Assembly (NCBI GenBank): GCA_001599595.1
Contig: BCHH01000021.1
Coordinates: forward strand, 402,703 to 466,702
DNA from: Beverwykella pulmonaria
Lineage: Eukaryota > Ascomycota > Dothideomycetes > Pleosporales > Melanommataceae
Reading direction: 5' to 3'
Length of the DNA: 64,000 nucleotides
The notes under the pieces were generated by a model, which had not been told where the DNA came from, did not search any database, and saw nothing but the letters and a program-made list of their open reading frames with translations. A program made the position numbers and the translations under genes. Shown here one piece after another: positions 1 to 13,100 of the stretch. Each line of letters opens with the position of its first letter. The first letter of the stretch is position 1.

Positions 1-50
1 ATCATGAAGCCCCGGCTATCCAATTTGTCCCTTGACACGCTACCCTCACA

Positions 51-596
51 ATGCCGCGGCTCTCTCCTGTTCTCCAGCTCCCACCTCTCCTCCGCCACGC
101 CCTCTACAACCCCACCCTCCGCCAGACAAATGTAGCAGTACAATTACGCCTACAGGCCTTCACAACCTCTCCCCACGCTCCCGCCAAAAATCTCCCTCCC
201 CGCCGGGTAATCCACGACTGGGAGATCGAAGAGAACTTCCTCAAGGGCAGCGGACCCGGCGGCCAAAAAATCAACAAGACCTCCTCCGCGGTGCAACTCA
301 AGCACCTCGCCACTGGTATCGTAGTCAAGTACCAAGATACGCGGAGTCGGAGCTTGAATCGGAAGAATGCGAGAAAGATTCTGGGCGAGAAGCTCGAGGA
401 GTTGGAGAAGGGCGATGAGAGTAGAGTGAGGGTTAAGGCGAGGGAGATGAGTAGGAAGAAGGCAAGTTCGATGAAGAAGAAAAGGAGGAAGTATAGGAAG
501 GCTGAGGTGGAGAATGGGAAGGACAGTGAGGTGGTGGATACTGCGGAGGGTGTTGCGGAGGAGGCTCACGCTGAACGCGCTAGGAAGGCGGGATGA
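51..596 (+). CDS. Mitochondrial class I release-factor-like GGQ protein (RSO55/MTRFR type)
   Basis: This 181-residue protein carries a GSGPGGQ loop (GGQ at residues 70-72), the peptidyl-tRNA hydrolysing motif of class I release factors, inside a single RF-1 domain at about residues 55-125. It lacks the codon-recognition domains of RF1 or RF2. The first ~45 residues are rich in Arg, Leu and Ser with no acidic residues, which fits a mitochondrial presequence. The C-terminus is a basic, Lys/Arg-rich tail of the kind that inserts in the ribosomal mRNA channel in rescue factors such as yeast Rso55 and human C12orf65. From the family, it should free nascent chains from stalled mitoribosomes. The ATG at 51 is the first in frame and there is no intron. 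It could also be an ICT1/Pth4-type paralogue; the general class is clear. Confidence 0.85.
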   Translation: MPRLSPVLQLPPLLRHALYNPTLRQTNVAVQLRLQAFTTSPHAPAKNLPPRRVIHDWEIEENFLKGSGPGGQKINKTSSAVQLKHLATGIVVKYQDTRSRSLNRKNARKILGEKLEELEKGDESRVRVKAREMSRKKASSMKKKRRKYRKAEVENGKDSEVVDTAEGVAEEAHAERARKAG

Positions 597-2372
597 GCGA
601 CGACGCATAGACATACAAGCACATTATTACAGGTGTATTTGTGGCTTGTAGCTAGGAGCTAGGAGCCAGGAGCAGAGCAGTACTCGCGATGAGGGCGTCC
701 TCTTCGCACGCGGCGTTGGGTGTCATGGGCTTGACTTGCCGATGCAGAGGCAGCGACATCGCAAACAGCAAGCAACATCAAGACAGCAGCAAGTCAGTTT
801 GCTCGCACGCATACTTCATAGATGGAACAGCAAGTTACTATGACATGTCTATCCAAGTGATGAAATATTTAATCCGTAGCTAAACATGGCGGGCCTCAAT
901 CCCACAAACAATTTCGCCTAGCTTCACCCGCATCCAGCACGTGTCATCACAAACCTTGCATCCTTCATTGTAGCTCTTCCTCGAAACATCGCAAGCGACG
1001 AAATCAATGAAAAGTAAAAGTGACTCGATGAGTCGGACCAGCAAAAATTGCGCCGGTGAAGCCCCCGAAGGAGATTCAAAGCAAGACCGCTCCGCGCTGT
1101 GCAATGCAGGCGATCCAGCTTGATAAGCCGAAAGCTTGAGCTCGGTTATCCCAACAAGGTCTATGTTTTGTTAGCAAGACTGAAAAGGTTGCAGTTGGGA
1201 TGAGGAGTACTGACAAGTATGAAGTGGAGGAAGGGGCGGGGAGTGGGCGGACTTTTATACGCAGAAAGGACGCTAGTGGAAGGCTCGTGCGGTAAGCGAG
1301 ACGGTTGCCTGGTCGACTGTGAGGCCGGAGACGGGCCGATATTGATGGCGAAGAGGAGCCGAAGTTGTCACTTCGAGGGCTGGACACACTCTTCAAAATG
1401 CAAGCTCTTACGATACAGCAGTCCTCGACCTGCCGAGGTGCCTGTTCCTTGTCTAGAATCGCGGCGCCAGGCAACGGTAACGTCACGGCCTAAAAACCCG
1501 GCTTGCCTCAATTTAACTCCAATCACGAGAGTATACCGCACGCCTTCACTTACCGTTGGACAGACGCAATTCTGGCCTGGGGTCAAGAGAATCCTATTAG
1601 TTCTACGTTGCCCTACTGTATCTACTAGCGTCTTGTAAGGGGTATGTTCTATGAGAAGTGGCAAGTTGCAGCATGGTGGCGTAAGATCTCAGAAGATTAT
1701 TCCTTTGCCACATCTAATGGATCGCGTTGTGAAGAAGAATAACTGCTAGACTTCTACAGGGGCGGGCGTTCACTCTGTTCCACTTGCCCCTTCTCTATAT
1801 CGTCTATATAGAAACTACCATTTTGCAAAAGCAATTTAGGGTTTCTGTTATACGCCGTCGTGATTTAAAGTTTCGGTCCATCTCTCCCCAAATTTCCATA
1901 CAGCTCCTGTGGTTCTCCGCAGATGCATTTCTGTCAAGCTGCCAATTAATAGAAGGCGGTCGACATGAAGTTTAGTCGCAGATTTAACGCTTACCATGGT
2001 GTCAAATTATTTAATAGAATAGAATATCCAGCACACCCAGCTCTTTATAAATATAGGATCCTCGTTCTCTCCATCATATGCTTCCAGCCAGTCGTCCCCA
2101 CCCCTCCTCAGACACAGCAGTAGTAACTATCCCACGTCCAAGGAGCATAACATGACAGAATACACGGATACCGTAGATTAGGATCAAATCTACCCAACTA
2201 GCCACTATTGCATCTACCAGAAGGACTTTTACGCTGTTCTGGGGATCCTCTTAGTCACTAAGGTTAGACACGCAGAAGACCAGCAATCAAGAGACAAACC
2301 AAACCCACCACAACCAGCAAAGGGTGCTCCCTTCATCCAATTCCACTTGTGTCTGCACCTCGCGGTTACATT
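597..2372. other. Intergenic, no gene recognised
   Basis: About 1.8 kb with only short open frames that do not resemble any protein family I know. No RNA gene or repeat stood out. Confidence 0.6.
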
Positions 2373-2717
2373 ATGGGTAGGAAGCATCTCCAAACTTTCC
2401 CCAGCTTTCCCCTTCTCACTACACAACTCCGCCTCCAGATCTGGGGTCGCGCCATCGCAGACACAAACGCAGATCCCGCATCTAGCTCTTTAGTTATCCG
2501 TTGCATGGCCCAAGCACCCTGGGTGTAGACGAGTGCACTACCGGCGATTCTCTATGCCAACCACGAGTCTCGCTACGAGGCATCGAAGCACTTCAAGAGT
2601 GTCTATATGCCCATGAAAGACCGGTCGAACATGCATTTCATCTTCGCTCCCGGGCAGAAGAAGCGGTCTCTGTTCCTCGATCCAGCCATCAAGGGCCCGG
2701 CAGAATACCCAGCTTGA
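2373..2717 (+). pseudogene. Broken 2EXR-domain gene
   Basis: Starting at the ATG at 2373, one frame reads a classic 2EXR N-terminus: FPSFPLL followed by QLRLQIWGRAIAD, and later LPAILYANHESRYEASKHF. These are the two conserved blocks of this fungal-specific family, whose function is unknown. A TAG at 2526-2528 falls between the two blocks, and the frame closes with TGA at 2715. Other frames just downstream (to about 3250) contain short protein-like scraps, so the rest of the gene may have shifted frame. The spacing between the blocks is normal, so a single point mutation (for example CAG to TAG) explains the internal stop better than an intron does. Confidence 0.6.
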
Positions 2718-3894
2718 AGCTGCTAGTGTTCGATCGTGGGTCACTCCGGGCTGCCTGTGCGCTCCACAGGCCAGCCACACCCCGTGCCACTGTCCCAAAC
2801 CTTCCTTTGTCTGGCGTCAAGCACCCCCTGGACCTCCTGACGCCGGCTATTACGGCCCGATTCAAGTACCTTCCCTCATCGTCGAAGGCAACCATACCTG
2901 CTGTCGGGAGAAATACCTCATATGGCCATGGGTCCGCACTTTCTCCTCACGCTAAAAGATGTAGCCCTCATAATAGACCCCAAAATGCGGTCCTACGACT
3001 CCAATCCAGAACACGAAACCAGAAATTCGCACACGGAATACCGCTCGCGGGAGAATCTTCACTGGGGTTCAGTTTTCTCGTGACTGACGCCGAGGGCCTG
3101 GTGGAAATATGCGAATAGATCTGTTTGGCGCCAATTCTTGCATGAGTGGAAGATGCGTACCCGCCGGCTGGCGGTCGGGCAACATGTGAGAAGTCTGGAG
3201 AAGGTTCACTTGACCCTGAGTGCGAGATTGCTGCCGGGTCGGGAGATTCGACGTTGATCGGGAGCATGGATTATCAAGCTTCTTGGGATAAGTGGATATC
3301 TTCATGGTGGAGTTGGTGAGGTTTTGGTCCTGTATTGTGCGTACTTTGATTGATTTTATGTGCTTTGGTAAGAATCATCCCATGGAGATAAGAGAGCTGC
3401 GATTTTCGCACTGTTTTCATTCAAGCTCTAGTATTTTTGTTCCTCATTTCATCACATCACCTCTTTACTTAAGCATCTCCTTCACAAAAGCCTTATCCGA
3501 CACTCCACGACCGTCGACATTGCATCAATACATCTCTCATCTCTCTCTATACCGTACTGCACGTCTCCTATTGTCTAAAATGCTTTCCCCTATGCACCCT
3601 ACTGCTTGGCCAACTGTCCCGATCAGCTTTTTTTTTCTCGTTCTTCTTTAACATTTCCCTCAAGATTCACACTGATTTTATTCTAATATATGAATGTCAT
3701 TTCAAACCTCGATTTAACTCTCATTTTCGATATATACTACGGCTTCGACCCTTATATACCTTCAAGGCAGAGCCTGAAACGGCTCGCCAACGTTTCCGAC
3801 CCACCACCACCCTTCACGACCACCTTTCGTAACTAAGTGCCCTAGCCTAATCTCGCGCTCGTATTTTCAGAGCGCAGAAATATTGTCAGATGTA
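2718..3894. other. Intergenic; possible tail of the 2EXR relic
   Basis: Protein-like scraps in shifting frames continue on the + strand to about 3250 and may be the decayed 3' half of the 2EXR gene. Nothing is recognisable from 3300 to 3894. Confidence 0.4.
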
Positions 3895-4164
3895 TTACCG
3901 TTGATACGGTGAGGTTGATGGCCTTTGAATCGTGTTTCCAATCTTGATCCGTAAATTCTCCTGGTCTTCTAAGCCTTTGTCGTCATTGTCGGCATCAATG
4001 GATAAAGGTAGAATTTTTTCCCCGAACGCTTGGAGTAGTAGGAATAGTACAGTAGTCAGTGCCGTTGCAATCACGTTTGTGACTTTCCATAGATGTGTGG
4101 AGTGTAAATATCGCAGCCCTGCTCCGATTGCTAGAACGAAGCACATCACAACGTGTATCACCAT
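3895..4164 (-). CDS. Hypothetical small protein with two membrane segments
   Basis: An 89-codon frame encodes two hydrophobic stretches (about residues 2-20 and 30-48) followed by a polar, acidic tail. No family is recognised. The frame stays open a little upstream of the ATG but is soon closed by a stop, and no convincing upstream exon was found. It may be a real small membrane protein, the last exon of a longer gene, or chance. Confidence 0.25.
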   Translation of the reverse strand: MVIHVVMCFVLAIGAGLRYLHSTHLWKVTNVIATALTTVLFLLLQAFGEKILPLSIDADNDDKGLEDQENLRIKIGNTIQRPSTSPYQR

Positions 4165-4317
4165 AAAAAACAACGGATTGAGAACTATTCATTTGACATT
4201 ATATAACACCTAGATCCTTTCATCTGTAAAATTCAATCCAGTCCCCATGCATTTTATCCCGCAGGACCCGGAACTCCTGGCTATGTTATGTAATCACCAT
4301 CCATCCGATTTCCTCCC

Positions 4318-5839
4318 CTAGGCACCGATGGCCTGAGGATTCCAGAAGACCGACTTGGGGTCCAGCTTCTTCTTCAGCGCAGCGAGCTTAGCGTACAGCG
4401 CATCGCCGTAGTACAGCTTATGTGCCTGCGCAGCGCTCAGACTGGGATCGACGTAATTGAGATAAGCGCCGAAAGCAGTCTGTGGCTGTGCCTTTGTGAT
4501 GGCATCGTTGAGCCCATTGATGAAATCCACTGAATCATTACCATTTTGTCCGTAGTTCTGGAACACCCACAGTGAGTCACGGTCATTATAAGCCGCGAAC
4601 GTGGTATCCTTGGTGTTAATCTGGGACCCGGGGCCGCCGTACAAGTTGATGATGACGAAGTAGGATGTCGGAGTGCCGGCGTGCATGTAGTCGTAGAAGG
4701 CGTTGAGTGCGTTGGCGGACAGCTTGTCCTTCTCGGGGACCGTGATGGACTTCGCGAAGAAGGTGTCGTGCTCGTTGTAGCCTGTGAGTGGCTCCTTGAT
4801 GGTGGTTTTATCGGACATGAGCGTTAGGTAGCTGATCCAGTCGAGGGACTCGAGTGTCGAGTTTGCAGGCGCGGGAACGCCGCGGAGGAGTTCAGGGGCA
4901 ATCTTGGACTTGAACTCGTCGACGGTGCCGAAAAAGGTGCCGCCGAGATTGTACGAAGCGACGCCATCGATGTAAATTCCAAAGGAGATCCGGCTGTCAA
5001 TGACGGAAGCGTTGGTGGCGAAGTCCTGGATGTGCAAGAAGGTCTTGGTGAAGTCCGTCTTGGACTTGAACAGCGCGTCGTTCCACTTGTACTGGAAGTA
5101 CGTGAGGGCTGCGGGCGCAGCGTGTGTCTTCAGGTAGAAGTTGGTCACGATGCCGAAGGAATCAGCAGCGCCGCGGATGGCCCAGAAGACCTCCGTGTTC
5201 TCGGTGGAGGTGGCGTGGACGAGGGAGCCGTCGGCGAGAACGACGTCAGCACCGACAATATGATCGAGTGCAAGACCCCAGTTACGGCTCGTGTGACCGT
5301 AGCCGCCGTGGGTGAAGTGACCACCAATACCGACACCAGGGCAGGTTCCGTGAGAGAGTCCACGCTTGCCTTGATCCCAGACACCCTGTGCCAGATTACC
5401 GAGACGGACACCACCTCCAACAGTGGCGATTTCACCGTTCAACTTGATGCTCTGCATTGGCTCCAGATCGATCACTGGATCAGATGAGCACTATGTCTAT
5501 CAAAATTCAATTAAAGAAATACTCACTGAGTGAACCATCCTTGCCACCAGAGCTGAAGGAAGCGTACGAGTGACCTCCGCTCTTGGCCTGGACCTTGTAT
5601 CCGCACTTTGCAGCACAGGCCACAGCGTCCTGAACATGCTTGGAAGTTGTGGGAAGAACGATGGCAGCTGGCTTGTACTGAAGGCGGAGGTTGAATGGCT
5701 CTGCCAGTTGGTCATAGCCAGGGGACGAAATGTACTTGACGGGCACATTCTTGTCACCCAGACACGAGGTGATGGAAGCGCTGGAAGCAGCACTAACAAC
5801 CGCGCCCAGAGAGAGCAGTCCAGTGACGATAGACTTCAT
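4318..5839 (-). CDS. Secreted FAD-linked oxidase, AA7 / glucooligosaccharide-oxidase-like
   Basis: Two exons (5839-5527 and 5474-4318) with a 52-nt intron (donor GTGAGT) give 489 residues, the usual size of AA7 enzymes. Residues 1-19 are a signal peptide. The FAD-binding PCMH domain follows, with His90 in SGGHSYASF and Cys149 in GTCPGVGIGGH. These sit 59 apart and match the two residues that hold FAD bicovalently in Sarocladium glucooligosaccharide oxidase. A berberine-bridge-type C-terminal element contains the Tyr-x-Asn motif (AYLNYVDP). Family knowledge suggests oxidation of the reducing end of oligosaccharides or of a related alcohol, with release of H2O2, outside the cell. The substrate cannot be read from sequence. 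An upstream in-frame ATG would add 12 residues ahead of the signal peptide and is unlikely. Confidence 0.88.
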
Positions 5840-7815
5840 GGTGAAGGATGGAGTGGTGGTTGATCCAAAGGGCAAGGAACGAGTGTGAGGTGGCCGAGTA
5901 CCAGAGGTAGTTGGTCGAGGTAGATAGATGAAGGAGGAGTAGGGCTGGTTTATGTAGACAGTGAAGTGCTCACCGCGAAGCGTAAACGGGATGGCGGTCA
6001 GATCAAGGTGAGGGGGGAGCGGAGGCGCAGGGAACCATGGGAGCCGACTCGAAAGACCCCGCGATCAGAGTATGGCAAGACGCGAAAGGATTAAGCGTTG
6101 GAGGCGTGAGCGATGGATGTGTAAATCCTAGGCGGAAATTGAAGCCGGGGAGAAATGGGAGTGAGGATGACAGCACGTGCTGAGGCGTTGAAACAATTAG
6201 ATATTAAGAGCCAACGCAAAGAGAAAAGCCCCGATACCGCAGTGAAGCCAGAACAATAAGCAAAAGAAATAATGAAAAGTGATCGTAAATGATTAGGAAA
6301 GCTCCAAGTCCACTCAAAGTCGAGCAATCAAGCACACCTACCCATATGCAAGCTTGCCAGCGGGACCTGCATGTTCTCCACCCCAATCCTTGAAACCCTT
6401 CCGCCTTTTCGTCCCAAAATACCATCTGCGCCAGCTACCAGCCATCCGTCATCCGCAGGGCGCCGTCGTTTGTTCCTAGGATTAGCATCCTGATCTGCAG
6501 GCAACAGCATCTGCGCTGTCCCGATTACGGGCCTACTTCAGCCCTAATTCTCGTCGGTATCTCCAACCTAGGAATCCCACCGGCCAGAAGACCTCTCAGC
6601 CCACGTGCTACAAGTCAGCCTCCGCATGCAGGTAAGAATGCGAGCTCGCCTTTACATTGGCGGGAACAAGTAAGACGACATGCGTGCTGGCTCGCTGGCT
6701 GTGCAAATGTGCGGGCGCGTGTGTGATGTGAGGTTGGTTGAGTGAGGCGAGTGAGGCTCGTGCATCTTTCTAACCATCCCATCAAAACCCGTCATTTTAA
6801 GCCCCTTTCCTCCACTTCCCCATCGGTACGCTGACGAACCAAGACGGCCCACCTCCCACCCTTCTATCTTCTAAGCAGCATAACCCGCCTTGCATCTCAC
6901 CCTTGTCCATGTAACGCACCAGTCGATGCTCGCTGCAACCCAAGCTTTTTCGTCCACTTGTTTCTTCGTCGTGCCACAAAACAAATCCCCATCCACTCAC
7001 AAATCCATCCGCGCGATTCTATTTCCGTCCTCGCCTCAGGGCTACGCGATACCCTCGCATAAGACGACTACCACTACTGGACAAATGAGAAGGAAGGGGC
7101 ACAGCATTTCAATCAACGCCGCATAGGCAAATATGAATCCAATGAAACCCGACCCAACCTAATACCTAGTAAAAAGTAACTTGCAATTCATAACACCAAA
7201 GACTACTCTTCTCATATATAACCGGGATCTCGCTCTATACGCGCGAGTGAGCCAGAAATGATCGACCCTCTCGCATTTCGGATTCTCTTGCCGTCGATCT
7301 CACCACGTTACGTTGCAAATACGGCAAAAATAACGAATGTGAGAGAAAATGGTAGGTAGCATCGGGCCGACAGCGAATTGCGAGTCGTAAGTTATGCTTG
7401 CACGTCTAGCGCTCACCTTCTGAATCACTTTCCCACTTTCATGCCCCATCAGGCCAGCTTGGATGAGTCGTTCTCTTTGTGACGACAATTGACTCTGGCG
7501 CCTCTCGTATCCATCACAAATCAATACAAAGTCACGATCATGTGGAGCCGGGGTTGGGACGATTTGGGAAGATATTCCCTCATTCCATTTGGCTTCTTTT
7601 TGTAGCCCATGCACCTAGTATTATATATGTAGGCAGAGATCCTCCTCTGCAGCCATCACCGGCACATACTCGTGGCTACCATGCCTAAACAATACCAGCT
7701 TCCTCATAATTGTCCGGCCTCGCCGGGCCGAAGTGATTGATTATGTATGCATAGGATCAGCCTGACCTCCCCCACCCCCATAGCAAGTATCCCGTTGAAG
7801 AAACATCTCATTCTT
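5840..7815. other. Intergenic, no gene recognised
   Basis: About 2 kb separating the 5' end of the AA7 oxidase from the 3' end of the S41 peptidase. Only short, low-complexity frames are present. Confidence 0.6.
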
Positions 7816-10156
7816 TCATGGGTACATAAATCCATCACCCTTCAAGTGACATTCCGTCTCCAGTGAGAAGCTCTTTTCGAATGCGTCAAGTTGCTTGAGC
7901 GCAACGGCTTGCGACACATGCACGCGTCTCGGCTTCAAGTTGGTGGTGACATCATGAGCTTCGCGCTTGCCATGGCCATCACCGCGCACGCAGTTACCGC
8001 TCGAGCCCCACTGTGCATCGGCGGCTGCTTTCCAGATGGCCGTGGCATCGACGGTCATCTCCGGCGTATAGTAGAGTCGACAATCAGCTTCCTCGTAAAT
8101 GAATTGCAGTGCCACGCCAGAGTCGTCGTTCAAAGCAAGGCCATCTCGAACGTTGACACCTGGGGTAGAGGCTGCGCGATTGAACACCACGTCGGAAAGC
8201 ACGTAGTCCGCCTGCAAGCTGGAGCTGTTGAGCTTGGCTTTTAGTTCTCCAGTCGCAACGTTGATTGCCTGGTAAGCGAGGGTCTGGATAAAGCCATACT
8301 GGTAGTTGTTTACGCCCTTAACGCCGCCAATGGCCTGAATCGGGTTCTTGTTGCTTCGCCCCCCTAGTGCCATAGTCTTGACGCCAGCTTGCTTGGTTAT
8401 TAATTCGCTGAAGATAGTGCAAGTGCTTGCGCAGTAGCCATCAGTAAGTACAAGAATATCCTCAGCCTTGAATGGCGGCGTTTGAGAGCCATTGCTGAGA
8501 GGTCCATATCCCGTGATGTTTATGCCACCCGAGTTCCATGTGATGAGAGGATCGTTTAGATTCCATCGCCCAGTCTTGGTGTACTTGTCTGTTAAGAGTT
8601 AGCAATCGGTGTAAATACGGGCAACGATAGGCCGGCATCATACCTCCGTTGGTCTCTACAGGTCCGAACTTTTCTTCCCACGTGCTCCACGGTTGTCCGC
8701 CGACAGTCATATCAGTGTGGTAATCGAAGTACGATCCCTGGACCTGCTTTACCGTTTGGTTCCCTGTTGCGAGTCGAGGAAACTGGGAAGCGTACTCGCT
8801 GAAGGATTGGCCGATGAGATCGATCGCCTCGATAGCACGGAGACGGTTGGCACCATATGGGTCAAGCTGAGGGAACAATTGCTTGAACAAGTCATAGCCT
8901 TGGAGAATGGTTCCACCTCCATTCGCCTGCAGATCGATGATCAACTTAGTCTTGCCGTCAGCAACTGCCCTCGGAATGAACTTTTGCGTTGTTTGCTGAA
9001 AACCGATTTCGGCAAAGGAATCACCAACAAAGTTCGGAACCTGAAGGACTGCATACTCTTCATAGCCAGGTGCGTCGATGTAGAATCCGTTGATGAGGTT
9101 GCTGGGTCCTGGAACGATGGGCGCCGGGTAGCCTGGCGCTGCGGCACTAGCCGCTTGTGCTGATACACTTTGCTGAGATTCCGCTAAAGATGCGCCATAG
9201 GTAAACCACTGCTTTGCAAGTGCCTCGCCACTGTTGATGTTCCGGAAGCTCTGTAGAACGCGGGCGTAGTTCTCCATGGTGTACTCGGTTCCGTTGGCAA
9301 ATTTCAGTGTCGTGGTAGCTCCGGGATAAACCAATCGTCCCCGTCCGCCGCCGGTGAAGGTTCCGGTTCCCGAGCCAGAGGTTCCCAGGCTGATCTGGGC
9401 GAGCTCGTAAAATACGTTATTGTATAGAGCATCACGATCCTGGAGAGAGCCAAATTGGCTCCAATCTTCTAGCCACTTTGTGACATCTTCCCCGTCAATT
9501 TCAACCACGGGAGACGGCGTATATGTGATATTCTTGAACTGCATGCCCAAGACATCGTAGAAGGCGAACACAGAGGGCAGTTTCTTTCCGTCTTCTGAGA
9601 CAGACACCAACGGAACCTTTCGGCCAAACGCAAAGATGGTGCCAACAGAGTCCGGGATGTACGTGAAATGGCCGTCGTGGGCAGACTGGATCAAGGTGTA
9701 CAGCTTCCAGCCGAAATCGTATTCTGACTTGAGATTTCCGGCGTCGATGTCGGCGGCAATCTTCTCGAGGCCACCAAGAATATCAACCGCGGGCTGAATC
9801 TTCTCCACGTACTCAGCTGGAGGATCCTTGAGAACCGTGAGGGTGCTCTGCCAGTTGAGGTAGGCGGGCAGCCTCTCCAGCAGCGCCTTCGCTGCAGTGG
9901 CGTTGAGCGGAACACTGTTGATGCATTCATATGCGATCTTGGCAGGAACCGTTGGAACCGCTGGCAAAGTGTCATTGATGCCGTAGACTGCTTGGGAGAC
10001 CTGAGCACATGGTGCAGTAGTGTTGGAATTGTCCTGGCGGGCGCGAAGTGGCCGGGGCTTGAGTTGGGGAAGCGGCAGCGGGCGAGCTGGTGTCACTGGG
10101 GTAGCGCTGACGAGTGTGAGCAAGCCGGTGAGGGCGAGCCAGGCTGGTGACCTCAT
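7816..10156 (-). CDS. Secreted S41-family peptidase (CPAF/UstP-like)
   Basis: Two exons (10156-8644 and 8588-7816) joined across a 55-nt intron (donor GTATGA, acceptor ACAG) give 761 residues. A signal peptide covers about residues 1-18. The N-terminal region and a PDZ-like central part precede the S41 catalytic core: an IDLQANGGG strand-loop and the likely nucleophile Ser559 in GYCASTCTIF. This arrangement is that of the fungal CPAF-like S41 peptidases, which include UstP of the ustiloxin cluster and the phomopsin-cluster homologues. Those act on ribosomally made peptide precursors, but most fungal genomes also have stand-alone members. No DUF3328 (UstY) gene or repeated-core precursor peptide is visible nearby, so a RiPP role is not supported here. 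The ATG at 10156 was chosen because it begins the signal peptide. Confidence 0.85.
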
Positions 10157-13100
10157 AGTGTGAATTCGACAGGCCTTGTCAACTATGGATGATGATGGAC
10201 GATGGACGGCGAAGAGAATGTGGTTCTCGAACAATTGAAAGATCGGACCCGGACAATAACGCACAAACGAGGGACGCCGGTGGGACCAGGAGGCGCAGGT
10301 GGGGGGTTAGAAAGGCTAGCAGGCGGTGGTTTAACGTCCAGGGCGCGGTGTCACGTGCACAAGGTAGCGATTGCTGTCAGTCACCGCCACAGTCACCACA
10401 AGTTATGCAGTCCCTTTTGGATGTGACGGCCAAGACGGCAAAAAGCACACCAGGCAGTACGGCAGCTGGATGTGAGGCGCGGAGGGCGGATGCGAGTAAT
10501 AGTCTTGGGGGAGGCCCGTCTCTATGAATTAAGTAGTAGAAAGTTGAGGGCCGGGGTACATGCCATTGAAGATAGAGGCAGAGACGTGACGCATGAAGGG
10601 ACAGCCAGGGTACAAATACTTGCAGAGGAAAAGAGCTCCCCTATGCAACACCGCCTCGGCGGCCCGCGTTGTTTGGAGACGGAACCATGCACTAGATCTC
10701 GCAGGCAGATGGAAAGCGAGCATCTGTGAAGGTAGCACCAATCACAGCGGCACCAGACAAGTCTTGAGATACCCATGCTCACCTCTACCCGGGATGGGCC
10801 ACAGGGCGAGAGTGCTTTTAATTGAAGGCCAGAGAGCCGCAGCCAGCGTGACCCCTATACCCGGAAGGGGGCCTGGTGCTCGAGGTGAAGTCCCCCAGGG
10901 AGGGCATAGCCAGATGCCGAGTGTCTGCAATTGAGTGTTTGGCGAGGACGTAGCGAGCTGTTTCCCGCTAGCAGACGGTGGTTTGCAATGACGTTGAATT
11001 GCGGCTGGGGCAGCTGTGGATAGGCCTTGGCGAAGTTTCACGAATAGCCTGCAGATTGCCCCGAGCCAACTGCTGCACACCAAAACTCCACCAAAACCAT
11101 GCACAATCAGCACGACCAGCCCGACCTCTCAGCCCGCCGCTTCCTGCCCGCAGTCGTGGCGGGTTCCAGAGCCAGTCCCCTGTTCCGTGTTTGCTTCTTC
11201 GGACACACAGCGTTTGCCTTCACCCCGTCTGAGAAATCCGACCAAATCCGGGGCTGTTTATGGTCTGGATCCGAACAACAGGTGTCAAGTGCCACTTCCG
11301 CAATTTGCAACCGGCTCTTTCGAACGGTCGACACTCCAATTTGATTGCCATGTGCATCTTCATATTCCTGTGGCCACCTGATCCTTGCACATGTTTCTTA
11401 CTTGACATTTTCCCTGCGGTCCAATTAGGCAATGACGGTGCCGAGAGATGTTGCCGACTCGCGATGTTGATCCCCCAAGCGAACGCCAGGAAGCGAACGT
11501 TGGGAAGCGATGTTTGGATTCTCCTCACCGGCGATGCGATGACGGACACGCGCTGGCATGCAGTGGGCCCATTGTTTCTCTTGCCTAGAGTCGGCGCCCC
11601 ACGGCAGCTTAAGCCGCACTCCTTGCCTTGACAACGAGGTCAACGAAAAGCACAACGAGAATCCACCTGTGTCTATCTGACTCGACCAACCGCCAACTAT
11701 GCCGTAACACCGACACGCCTATTCTTAGGGAGCAACTTTCGAGCTATTGTCTGTCCTGCAATTCAATTTTCGCCTTGTGGAGGTCGTCTACTCTGACTCG
11801 GCTGATCATGCCACTTTTGTGGGTAGCAAGTTCTGACCACGGTACACATGGGCCCATCACCACGCCGATGCCCATGAATTGCAGCTTCCAGGAAGATGAT
11901 CTCGAGGCTGTGCCAATATCGATTGACATACGAGCATGTCGTTTAGTCAACGTTTTTGAGACATGTTCCGGAGTTTTGCACGTCCGTCCTCCGTTTCTTG
12001 GCACGACGTGTGGGATGCAGATCATCTCTAAATGCTATGCGGCTTGCATCAATGGTTGACGATTCGCCCAGAAGCTTGACTACGCCATCAAGACCAACGG
12101 CTCGCTTGGCTACGACAAGATTTCCGAGCTCATGAGGTACAGACTAGGCCAGGCACCACCACACTGTGTACGGTCACCTGCCCAGTCACTGGGCTTATGC
12201 GCATTCATCATTGTTCTCATCGCCATCACAGTGACGAGCCGTATCTCCCCACTCCATTCATAGCAAGACGCATCACAGCAAACGTCCATTACCGCCTCAC
12301 CGCTGAAACAGATATAGCACTCAACGGGTGCAACATCCCGAGGCCCCAACCAAGCAGTATGAAGCCTCGTTAATGCCTATATGGCCATGCAAGTCATCTG
12401 GCACCCGACACAGCCCATCCCATCAGTGTACGACATCGAAGGCTCATGTATGGGCCCACAAGTAAATGAACCCGTGTTCTCGCCATCAGTCTCCAGTCCA
12501 GCTAGATATCACAGTAAGATTTCTTGTCACGGCAAACAACGACTCGATATAATCAGTCTGTGTACTAATCAACCTGAATACGCCTTCGTGATTAATCTTC
12601 CGTTGCAACGTTTTGAAGTTTGTGCTTTGCACTTGTACACCAGCGCTATGAGTTGAGAGGATCAAGCTTCGAAGCCTGCAACGTTGCACGCGACGTGCTC
12701 GACCGTGGCGAGTAAGTAATCTTTAATTCCGGAAGTGACCAGTGAGACCTTTCACCATGACATTGACCCGAACAAAGTTAAACATTCCAATTTAGCAAAG
12801 CCTATTCCTACAATAACCCTCCATCTTTGTCGAAATATCAATTAGACCAAACTACCAATCAATAACAACTACTAGCTCCGTAGTGGAACCGTGACTGAGC
12901 ACTATCACCCACTTGCAAATTATGTACACCCGTCATGCAACTTCCTCTGAGTCATGCTCAGAATGCATCAACACTCCGCTCCTACCCAAAGCTAATGTAA
13001 AGTACATGTACAATCGCGATATGACATTGCGCTTCGCTCACACTCCAATAATATCTATGGCCCTTAGGTCAAAAGACTCACATCAGCTCCATGTGTTCCT

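Noticed and set aside
2501..3118. 205-codon + frame
   Set aside because: It is out of frame with the 2EXR blocks, starts at a TTG and has no protein-like pattern.
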